Below, one piece after another: positions 1-5,154 of a stretch of 7,936 bases of DNA. The notes under the pieces are model-generated. The model was not told where the DNA came from and ran no database searches. It was given only the letters and a program-made list of their open reading frames with translations. This DNA is from an uncultured Eubacteriales bacterium. GTDB lineage: Bacteria; Bacillota; Clostridia; Oscillospirales; CAG-272. The position numbers and the translations under genes were made by a program. The stretch spans positions 1 through 7,936 of the forward strand of contig USMO01000068.1 of assembly GCA_900555785.1 (NCBI GenBank), read 5' to 3'. The first letter of the stretch is position 1. Each line of letters starts with the position of its first letter.

Positions 1-441
1 GGCTGCCGCGCGCTCGGCTTCTTCTTTCTCCCGGCGTGCGCGTTCCTCGGCTTCGCGCTTCAGGCGCTCTTCCTCCTCGCGGTGCAGGTCTGCGGACACG
101 AAATCAAAGCCCGCAATACGCGCCGCAATCAAAAGGATTGCCAGCACCGCCGCGCCGGCAACCGCCAGAATCAGCAGGATCCGCAGCACGCTTTCCGCAG
201 AAAACGCGCCCAGCATCGCCTCGCCCGCAAACAGCACGGCAAAGGCGCGGTGATCGTTGTTTCCGTCACCGTTCTCTCCGTCTCTCCGTTTCTTCGCCTG
301 GACCATGCGCCCAATCAGCACGCCGATGCAGACCACCTCAAACGCGAAAATCAGCGTTGCCGCCGCAATGGCGAGATAGACCCAGCCCTTCCCGTCGCCA
401 AGCAGACCGGCGAACCACATACCAACCGTTAAACTCCGCAA
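1..441 (-). CDS. Membrane protein with charged helical tail, 3' end cut by window edge
   Basis: I do not recognise the family. The frame is open from the start to base 1 (147 codons seen) and continues outside the window. Counting from the TTG start, residues about 20-44 form a hydrophobic helix. A charged, Asn/Gly/Asp-rich loop follows (about 48-65), then a second hydrophobic stretch (about 85-111). From residue 118 there is an almost purely Glu/Arg/Lys/Ala helix (HREEEERLKREAEERARR...), likely a coiled coil or long charged helix. I prefer the TTG at 441-439 because GGAGGGG (454-448) sits 6 nt upstream. The ATG at 420-418 has only a GGAG 13 nt away. A near-perfect promoter lies upstream at 514-542. 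By charge the tail should be cytoplasmic. The function is unknown; a scaffold or envelope-associated protein is one possibility, but nothing in the visible part decides it. Confidence 0.72.
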   Translation of the reverse strand, partial: MRSLTVGMWFAGLLGDGKGWVYLAIAAATLIFAFEVVCIGVLIGRMVQAKKRRDGENGDGNNDHRAFAVLFAGEAMLGAFSAESVLRILLILAVAGAAVLAILLIAARIAGFDFVSADLHREEEERLKREAEERARREKEEAERAAA

Positions 442-447
442 TGTTGA

Positions 448-454
448 CCCCTCC
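448..454 (-). promoter_or_regulatory. Ribosome binding site that points to a TTG start
   Basis: Read on the minus strand, GGAGGGG ends 6 nt before TTG (441-439), which is in frame with the membrane-protein frame below it. The first in-frame ATG (420-418) is 7 codons further on and has poorer spacing to any purine-rich sequence. Confidence 0.6.
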
Positions 455-466
455 GTTCCCAGATTA

Positions 467-490
467 CCGGACCGCGCACAGCCTGTCCGG
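467..490 (-). other. Leader hairpin, CCGGAC/GTCCGG
   Basis: Perfect 6-bp arms (467-472 and 485-490) with a 12-nt loop lie in the predicted 5' leader of the minus-strand membrane gene, between its promoter and its ribosome binding site. There is no U-run after it, so it is not a terminator. It could stabilise the mRNA or mean nothing. Confidence 0.35.
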
Positions 491-513
491 CTCGGAAATG
501 CATAACTATTTAT

Positions 514-542
514 ATTGTATCACATCCCAAAAAGGGTGTCAA
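514..542 (-). promoter_or_regulatory. Near-consensus sigma-A promoter for the minus-strand membrane gene
   Basis: On the minus strand: -35 TTGACA (542-537), a 17-nt spacer (536-520) and -10 TACAAT (519-514). This is a perfect -35, ideal spacing and a one-mismatch -10. Transcription should start near 507, giving a leader of about 65 nt. The spacer contains CCCTTTTTGGG, a small inverted repeat that a repressor could use; that part is speculation. Confidence 0.85.
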
Positions 543-717
543 GTCTCAAACGAAAATTTTTGCTCTTTTTCCTGTTTTTTTATCGCGCATTCGGCGTCCT
601 TCCGACCTTCTTTGGCAGTTTTTCCCTGAATCTGAGTTTTGCGGACAAAAACAGCCCCAAAATCGCACCCGCGCAAAAATTTTCGTCCGCTTTTCGGGGG
701 AAGTTCACAAAAAGGGC
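543..717. other. AT-rich divergent intergenic spacer with an imperfect inverted repeat
   Basis: No credible gene lies here. The stretch is richer in A and T than its surroundings and has T-runs near 556-582 and 618-623. The arms at 641-651 (GCGGACAAAAA) and 680-690 (TTTTCGTCCGC) pair over 10 of 11 positions around a 28-nt loop. The repeat lies between two divergent promoters, so it could bind a regulator or form a structure upstream of the plus-strand promoter. No function can be assigned from sequence alone. Confidence 0.4.
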
Positions 718-746
718 TTGTATTTTTCAGGAAAATGCGGTATGAT
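718..746 (+). promoter_or_regulatory. Promoter of the DUF5685/J-protein operon
   Basis: -35 TTGTAT (718-723), a 17-nt spacer and -10 TATGAT (741-746). Transcription should start near 753, giving a leader of about 55 nt before the ATG at 809. Confidence 0.7.
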
Positions 747-759
747 AAAAAGTAAGACT

Positions 760-778
760 GGGAAAGTGTTTCTTTCCC
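760..778 (+). other. Hairpin at the start of the operon leader
   Basis: GGGAAAG (760-766) pairs perfectly with CTTTCCC (772-778) around a 5-nt loop. It begins only a few bases after the predicted transcription start and ends 15 nt before the ribosome binding site. No U-run follows, so a 5' stabilising hairpin or RNA-level control is more likely than termination. Confidence 0.45.
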
Positions 779-808
779 GTCAATCCACATTCCGGGAGGT
801 ACGCCATC

Positions 809-1681
809 ATGTTCGGATATATCAGGACCGTGCCTGCCGAGCTGCGGATGCGCGAATACGAATGCTATCGCGCCTACTATTGCGGGCTCTGCCGTTCGAT
901 GGGCAAATGCACCGGCATATGCTCGCGGCTGACCCTTTCCTACGATTTCGTATTTCTCGCGGTCGTGCGCGCATGGCTGACCGGTGAAGCGCCGAAGACC
1001 AAGCGGTTCCGCTGCGCCGTCCATCCCTTTCGCCGGAAGCTGGCGGTCATCGGTTCCGAAGCGCTTGACTACTGCGCCGACGCATCGGTCCTGCTCTCCT
1101 GGCAGAAGTGCCGGGATGACCTTGCGGACGAGCGCGGTCCCCGAAAATGGCGCGCCCGGCTTGTCATGCTTGTCCTGCGCGGCGGCTATCGCAAAGCCAA
1201 AAAGCGACACCCTGCGCTGGATTCTGCCATTCAGGATGCCTTGGCGCAGCTGTCAGCCTACGAAAAGCAGCCCGGCACGCACAGCGCCGACACGCCCGCG
1301 CAGCTGTTTGGCGAGGTGATGGCAGCGGTCTTTTCGGAGGGGCTTTCCGGCACTCCCGCACGGCTGGCGGCAACCTTCGGGCGCGGCATCGGCAAGTGGA
1401 TTTATCTGGTCGACGCTGCGGACGATTTTGACGAAGACATCCGCAAGGGGCGCTACAACCCTTATCGCGGGCTGTTCGGCTCGACCCTGACCGACGAAAA
1501 CCGGCGCGCGATTGACCTATCCCTGACCGAGCTGCTCACGGACACCGAACGCGCCTTCCTGCTGTTCGATCCGCCGCCCTGCCCCGAGCACCGGGAGCTG
1601 CTCTGCAACCTGCTCTATCTCGGCATGCCCCGCACGGCACACCGGGTACTCTTTCCCACAAAGGAGACCAACCATGAATAA
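809..1681 (+). CDS. DUF5685 family protein, with isoprenoid-synthase-like Asp-rich motifs
   Basis: A 290-residue protein. The ATG has GGGAGG (794-799) 9 nt upstream. The opening MFGYIR, the YYCGLC segment (residues 23-28), the LTLSYDFVFL helix (41-50) and the later GKWIYLVDAADD...GRYNP (195-218) match the DUF5685 family as I remember it; no function is assigned to that family. What I see in addition: DDLADE at 103-108 at the end of a hydrophobic helix, and DAADDFDED at 202-210 followed by GRYNP. These resemble the DDxxDE and RDxxED...GRxYLP motifs of squalene/phytoene synthases. C25, C28, C69 and H72 could form a metal site; C34 and C38 add to the Cys content. No membrane segment or signal peptide is evident, so it is probably cytosolic or membrane-peripheral. 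It overlaps the next gene by 8 nt. Family assignment is fairly sure; enzyme activity is inference only. Confidence 0.85.
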   Translation: MFGYIRTVPAELRMREYECYRAYYCGLCRSMGKCTGICSRLTLSYDFVFLAVVRAWLTGEAPKTKRFRCAVHPFRRKLAVIGSEALDYCADASVLLSWQKCRDDLADERGPRKWRARLVMLVLRGGYRKAKKRHPALDSAIQDALAQLSAYEKQPGTHSADTPAQLFGEVMAAVFSEGLSGTPARLAATFGRGIGKWIYLVDAADDFDEDIRKGRYNPYRGLFGSTLTDENRRAIDLSLTELLTDTERAFLLFDPPPCPEHRELLCNLLYLGMPRTAHRVLFPTKETNHE

Positions 1682-2297
1682 CCCCTATCAGATTCTCGGC
1701 GTTTCGCCGAATGCAACCGATGATGAGATCAAGCAAGCATACCGCGAGCTTGCCCGCAAGTATCACCCCGATAAATACCGCGATTCCGACCTTGCCGACC
1801 TCGCGGAAGAGAAAATGAAGGAAATCAACGCCGCCTATGAAGAGATTCAGAAGCAGCGCAAAAGCAAAAAGAACGCAGGAGCGGGGCAATCCGGCTTTTC
1901 GGGTCCCCGCAGCGGCGCCTCGTCCGAGCTTTACGCCCGCATCCGGAACCTGATCAACCAGGAGGAGATTCGCGAAGCCGAGCATCAGCTCTACGGCATT
2001 GCCGAGGGTGAGCGCGGCGCGGAGTGGTATTTCCTGATGGGCTGCGTGCTCTTCAAAAAAGGCTTTTACGTTGATGCGCAGCAGATGTTTGACCGCGCGT
2101 GCGCAATGGACCCCTACAACGCCGAATACCGCGAGGCAAAGCGCCGCATGGCAGAGAGCGGCGAGCAATACGGCGGCGGGTACCGCACCGGCAGCGGAAA
2201 CGGTTCCTTCTGCTCGGCATGCGACTGCTGCTCCAGCCTGATTTGCGCCGACTGTTGCTGCGAATGCATGGGCGGCGACCTCATCCCCTGCTGCTGA
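1674..2297 (+). CDS. J-domain (DnaJ-like) protein with TPR-like region and cysteine-string tail
   Basis: A 207-residue co-chaperone-type protein. Residues 3-62 form a J domain with the HPD motif at 31-33, which in this family stimulates Hsp70/DnaK ATPase. It lacks the Gly/Phe region, the DnaJ-type zinc finger and the substrate-binding domain of classical DnaJ, so it is a specialised J-protein. A linker (about 63-83) leads to a helical repeat region (85-158) with TPR character (WYFLMGCVLFKKGFYVDAQQ). After a Gly-rich stretch, the tail (180-207) has 11 Cys and ends in GGDLIPCC. The tail might bind metal, form disulfides, or anchor to membranes. The start overlaps the DUF5685 stop by 8 nt, with AAGGAGA (1661-1667) 6 nt upstream of the ATG, so the two are translationally coupled. 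The partner is likely a DnaK for a dedicated client, perhaps a product of this operon. Confidence 0.9.
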   Translation: MNNPYQILGVSPNATDDEIKQAYRELARKYHPDKYRDSDLADLAEEKMKEINAAYEEIQKQRKSKKNAGAGQSGFSGPRSGASSELYARIRNLINQEEIREAEHQLYGIAEGERGAEWYFLMGCVLFKKGFYVDAQQMFDRACAMDPYNAEYREAKRRMAESGEQYGGGYRTGSGNGSFCSACDCCSSLICADCCCECMGGDLIPCC

Positions 2298-2300
2298 CAA

Positions 2301-2831
2301 ATGAAGCGCACACGGACAAAATTTGTGACCGTCAGCGCCATGCTTGCGGGGCTGGGAACGGTCCTGCTCGGACTGGGGGCTCTCATCGATGTGCTGGACC
2401 TGACCACAGCCGCCCTGGCATCGCTGCTCATCGTGTGGGCGGTCATCGAAATGGGCGGCGCCTACCCCTGGATGATCTGGGCGGTGACCGCTTTCCTCTC
2501 CATCCTGCTCCTGCCGCAGAAAACGCCGGGCTGCTTCTATCTGTTCATCGGGCTTTACCCGATTCTGAAGGAAAAGCTGGAGCGCCTGCCGCGCTCGGTC
2601 GAATGGCTGCTGAAGGTTGTTGCCTTTCATGTCATGATTGCGCTCTGCTGGGTGGTGCTGCGGGTCTTCGTGCCGTCTGAGGCAGAGCTGACCTTTGGCT
2701 GGCTCCTGCTCGGGACCTATGCGCTCGCGCTTGCCGCCTTCCTGCTCTACGATTATTCCCTGACCAAGCTGATCTCCTTCTACATCTGGAAGCTTCAGAA
2801 GCGTTTCGGCTTGAAGAAAGGCAAGAAATAG
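2301..2831 (+). CDS. Small polytopic membrane protein, possibly like an ECF S component
   Basis: A 176-residue, very hydrophobic protein with a basic N-terminus (MKRTRTK) and a basic C-terminus (LQKRFGLKKGKK). Hydrophobic helices lie at about 8-30, 33-52, 55-72, 101-122 and 130-150, with a shorter one around 78-90. The LLPQKTPGCFYLFIGLYPIL section (70-89) and general topology remind me of small S-component-like membrane proteins of clostridia, but I cannot name a substrate and the match is weak. It starts 3 nt after the J-protein stop and has no clear Shine-Dalgarno sequence, so it probably relies on translational coupling. It is the last gene of the operon and is followed by the hairpin at 2869-2896. 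A membrane partner for the other two proteins is a reasonable guess. Confidence 0.75.
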   Translation: MKRTRTKFVTVSAMLAGLGTVLLGLGALIDVLDLTTAALASLLIVWAVIEMGGAYPWMIWAVTAFLSILLLPQKTPGCFYLFIGLYPILKEKLERLPRSVEWLLKVVAFHVMIALCWVVLRVFVPSEAELTFGWLLLGTYALALAAFLLYDYSLTKLISFYIWKLQKRFGLKKGKK

Positions 2832-2868
2832 AATAAGAATTAAAATCATTCTATGTTATACAGAAAGC

Positions 2869-2896
2869 AGCGGGGTGCCCAACCGGGCACCCCGCT
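2869..2896. terminator. Hairpin between convergent genes, probable bidirectional terminator
   Basis: A perfect 12-bp GC-rich stem (AGCGGGGTGCCC, 2869-2880, with 2885-2896) and an AACC loop lies between the end of the plus-strand operon (2831) and the end of the minus-strand aldolase gene (2914). The T-content after the stem is weak on both strands (CTGTATTCGG on plus, GCTTTCTGT on minus), so termination efficiency is uncertain despite the strong stem. Confidence 0.65.
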
Positions 2897-2913
2897 CTGT
2901 ATTCGGTTGAATC

Positions 2914-3630
2914 TTATTTCATCGTATTCAGCGTGCTGTTGGGGTCAGCCTTGGCGCGCTCCTCGGCGGTCTTGTAGCCCGGATGCTTGCCCGGGAAGCC
3001 CATCTTGACGCGCAGCTCCATCAGCTTGACCATCTGGTCAGCCGGGATTTCCTCAATCTTGCCCAGCTCCATCGCCATCTTCATGATGTTCGCGTTGAAC
3101 TCGACTTCCTCCATCGTAAACATTGCGCGGGTCAGCGTGTTGCCAACCGTCAGCGCGCCGTGGTTCTTGAGCATGAAAGCGTCGTGCTCCTGAATATAGG
3201 GCATCAGCGAATCCGGAATTTCCATCGTCGACGGCGTGCCGTAAGCGCAGGTCGGAATGTCACCGATCGTCAGCACTGCCTCCGGCAGAATGTACCGGTC
3301 CAGCGGAATACCCGCAACCGTAAATGCCGTTGCCACAGGCGGGTGCGCGTGAACCACCGCGTTCACGTCCGGTCTCTCACGATACACCCGCAGGTGCATC
3401 TTGATCTCCGAGGAGGGATTCAGCTTGCCCTCCAGCTTGTTGCCCTCGCCGTCGATCTTGATGATCATATCCGGTGTCAGCGAACCCTTCGAAACGCCCG
3501 TGGGGGTACAGTAGTATTCGTTCGGTCCAACCTTAACCGAGATATTGCCGTCATTTGCAGCAACAAAGCCGTGGTCGTACAGCCGGTGTCCAACCTCACA
3601 AATTTCCTGTTTAATCTCTTCTACCGTCAT
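2914..3630 (-). CDS. Class II aldolase/adducin family protein, L-fuculose-phosphate aldolase type
   Basis: A 238-residue zinc aldolase. E75 (in SSEIKMHL), H94 and H96 (HAHPP) and H157 (LKNHGAL) reproduce the spacing of E. coli FucA E73, H92, H94 and H155 exactly, shifted by two. Those residues are the acid/base and zinc ligands. The phosphate-site segments GNIS (28-31) and TGVSKG (44-49) are also present. Such enzymes cleave a ketose 1-phosphate to DHAP and an aldehyde; relatives epimerise L-ribulose 5-phosphate or act in 5-deoxypentose disposal. The substrate cannot be read from the sequence. The ATG has AAAGGAAG (3646-3639) 8 nt upstream. It lies 25 nt behind ackA with no promoter or terminator between them, so they are probably co-transcribed. 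It is slightly longer than FucA (about 215 residues) because of a C-terminal extension. Confidence 0.92.
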   Translation of the reverse strand: MTVEEIKQEICEVGHRLYDHGFVAANDGNISVKVGPNEYYCTPTGVSKGSLTPDMIIKIDGEGNKLEGKLNPSSEIKMHLRVYRERPDVNAVVHAHPPVATAFTVAGIPLDRYILPEAVLTIGDIPTCAYGTPSTMEIPDSLMPYIQEHDAFMLKNHGALTVGNTLTRAMFTMEEVEFNANIMKMAMELGKIEEIPADQMVKLMELRVKMGFPGKHPGYKTAEERAKADPNSTLNTMK

Positions 3631-3655
3631 CGTGGTATCTTCCTTTCGGGATAAA

Positions 3656-4873
3656 TTATTTGCACAAATCCTTGGTCAGTTCCTCGGTGTCCTTTGCAAT
3701 CATCAGTTCCTCATTGGTCGGAATGACCAGCATCTTCACCTTTGCATCGGGCGCGGAAATGTCGTATTCCACCGACGTGCGCTTTGCCTTCCGGTTCATC
3801 TCCTCGTCAACCTTTACGCCAAGGAACGCCAGATTTTCGGCAACACGGCTGCGGTAATGCGGGTTGTTCTCGCCAATGCCGCCGGCAAAGACGATTGCAT
3901 CCACGCCGCCCATTGCCGCCGCATAGCCACCGATGTACTTGGTCAACTGGTGGACCAGCATTGCCTCAATCAGCTGATAGCGCTTGTTGCCGTTCCGCGC
4001 GCCTTCCTCAATGTCGCGGTTGTCGCTCGTCACGCCGCCGGTCAGGCCGAGAATACCCGACTTCTTGTTCATAATCGTGTCAACCTGGTCGGGCGTCAGG
4101 TTCTCCTTCTTCATCAGGAGCGGAACGATTGCCGGGTCGATGGAGCCGCAGCGCGTGCCCATCAGAATGCCCTCCAGCGGGGTCAGACCCATCGTTGTGT
4201 CGTAGCACTTGCCGCCCTTGACCGCCGCAATGGACGAACCGTTGCCGAGGTGGCAGGTCACAATGCGCAGCTCCTCCGGCTTCTTGCCCAGCATCTCTGC
4301 CGCACGCATGCTGACATAGCGATGACTGGTGCCGTGGAACCCGTAGCGGCGAATGTGGTATTTCTCGTAGTATTCGTAGGGAAGCGCGTAAAGATACGCA
4401 TAATCCGGCATGGTCTGATGGAAACCGGTGTCAAAGACCGCAACCTGCGGCACACCGGGCATCAGCTTTTCGCAGGCGCGGATACCGGTCAGATTGTGGG
4501 GGTTGTGGAGCGGGCCCAGCTCGCAGCATTCCTCGATGGTGGCAATAACCTTTTCATCGATGACCACCGAACCGGAGAACTTTTCCCCGCCGTGCAGGAC
4601 GCGATGACCCACCGCCGAAATCTCGGACAGAGACTTGATCACACCGTGCTCGGGAGAGGTCAGCGTGTCAATCACCAGCTGAACCGCTTCGGCGTGGTTC
4701 TTCATCTGCACGTCGATCTTGTAATCCTCTTTTCCTTCTACCTTGTGCTTGAAATTGCCGCCCGCAATGCCGATGCGGTCGCAAATGCCCTTTGCCAGAA
4801 CCTGCTCCGTCTCCATGTCAATCAGCTGATACTTCAGCGAAGAGCTTCCGGCGTTGATAACCAAAATTTTCAT
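3656..4873 (-). CDS. ackA: Acetate kinase
   Basis: A 405-residue, full-length acetokinase that interconverts acetyl phosphate + ADP with acetate + ATP in the cytosol, the ATP-yielding last step of acetate fermentation. The N-terminal MKILVINAGSSSLKYQL is the family signature (N7). R91, H123, D148, H180 (YGFHGTSH) and R241 (MGTRCGSIDP) fall at the positions known from Methanosarcina AckA. The catalytic-site Glu is E388 or E389 in PTNEEL, and the ATP-site glycines are in FAGGIGENN (329-337). AGGAGGA (4887-4881) lies 7 nt before the ATG. The promoter at 4945-4973 drives it, and the class II aldolase gene follows. The usual partner pta is not next to it. Propionate kinases of the same family (PduW, TdcD) cannot be fully excluded, but the sequence reads as ordinary AckA. 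Confidence 0.97.
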   Translation of the reverse strand: MKILVINAGSSSLKYQLIDMETEQVLAKGICDRIGIAGGNFKHKVEGKEDYKIDVQMKNHAEAVQLVIDTLTSPEHGVIKSLSEISAVGHRVLHGGEKFSGSVVIDEKVIATIEECCELGPLHNPHNLTGIRACEKLMPGVPQVAVFDTGFHQTMPDYAYLYALPYEYYEKYHIRRYGFHGTSHRYVSMRAAEMLGKKPEELRIVTCHLGNGSSIAAVKGGKCYDTTMGLTPLEGILMGTRCGSIDPAIVPLLMKKENLTPDQVDTIMNKKSGILGLTGGVTSDNRDIEEGARNGNKRYQLIEAMLVHQLTKYIGGYAAAMGGVDAIVFAGGIGENNPHYRSRVAENLAFLGVKVDEEMNRKAKRTSVEYDISAPDAKVKMLVIPTNEELMIAKDTEELTKDLCK

Positions 4874-4907
4874 GCAGAGATCCTCCTCGTCTCCCCTGCA
4901 GCTCTGC
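4874..4907 (-). promoter_or_regulatory. Leader inverted repeat enclosing the ackA ribosome binding site
   Basis: On the minus strand GCAGAG (4907-4902) can pair with CTCTGC (4879-4874), which directly abuts the ATG. The AGGAGGA Shine-Dalgarno sequence lies in the 22-nt loop. The stem is short, so control of translation is only a possibility. Confidence 0.3.
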
Positions 4908-4944
4908 TTTGCCGGGGATGGTTAATAAAGAAGCCGTCCTTCTT

Positions 4945-4973
4945 ATTATAATCCAAAAGTCACCAAAAAGCAA
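4945..4973 (-). promoter_or_regulatory. Promoter of ackA and the aldolase gene
   Basis: On the minus strand: -35 TTGCTT (4973-4968), a 17-nt spacer and a perfect -10 TATAAT (4950-4945). The start should be near 4938, leaving a leader of about 65 nt. The -35 box is part of the T-rich tract of the terminator just upstream. Confidence 0.75.
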
Positions 4974-5005
4974 GGGGCTTTTCGAAATTTCTATCGAAAA
5001 GCCCC
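4965..5005 (-). terminator. Rho-independent terminator downstream of htrA
   Basis: A perfect 12-bp stem (TCGAAAAGCCCC, 4994-5005, with GGGGCTTTTCGA, 4974-4985) has an 8-nt loop and is followed on the minus strand by TTGCTTTTT. The T-tract lies only on the minus side, so it ends transcripts coming from htrA. It sits about 150 nt after the htrA stop. Confidence 0.85.
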
Positions 5006-5062
5006 CGAAAAAGTCAAAATACACCCCCAAACGAAGGAATGAGCGGTGAAGTTCTTGGAGTT

Positions 5063-5143
5063 CTTAGAAATTGGATTGCCCGCAATCCAATTTTCCCTTC
5101 ATCCGAAAGAAGGTTCTAAGCGGGGTTCGGGGCGGCGCCCCGA
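5063..5143. repeat. Nested inverted-repeat element downstream of htrA
   Basis: Three structures lie in 81 bases. An inner perfect 11-bp hairpin has AAATTGGATTG (5068-5078) and CAATCCAATTT (5083-5093) around a 4-nt loop. CTTAGAA (5063-5069) and TTCTAAG (5114-5120) are complementary arms around it; they share two bases with the inner stem. A GC hairpin follows, TCGGGGC (5127-5133) with GCCCCGA (5137-5143). It is non-coding and in the 3' region of the htrA transcript. The compact layered dyads look like a dispersed intergenic repeat or a structured 3' UTR rather than one terminator, but a second copy is not present in this window. Confidence 0.5.
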
Positions 5144-5154
5144 GGTCTTCCCCC

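Noticed and set aside
36..629. Plus-strand open frame at the left edge (197 codons), and another at 82-432
   Set aside because: They are antisense to the minus-strand membrane gene, which has a near-consensus promoter and plausible membrane helices. The plus-strand products are low-complexity Arg/Pro/Gln-rich.
515..745. Small plus-strand frame (76 codons) in the divergent spacer
   Set aside because: It starts on a TTG inside the minus-strand promoter, has no ribosome binding site and covers promoter elements on both sides. The Phe-rich product follows from T-runs.
539..1210. Minus-strand open frame (223 codons) over the start of the DUF5685 gene
   Set aside because: It runs through the operon promoter and opposite a family-matching coding region, and has no family resemblance.
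1536..2849. Minus-strand open frame (437 codons) under the three-gene operon
   Set aside because: It is antisense to recognisable DUF5685 and J-domain sequence, crosses gene boundaries and resembles no family.
3545..4951. Long plus-strand open frame (468 codons) across ackA
   Set aside because: It is antisense to a complete acetate kinase with all catalytic residues. The product is His/Arg/Asn-rich without domain character, and it has no ribosome binding site. GC-rich codon use on the true strand leaves the opposite frame open.
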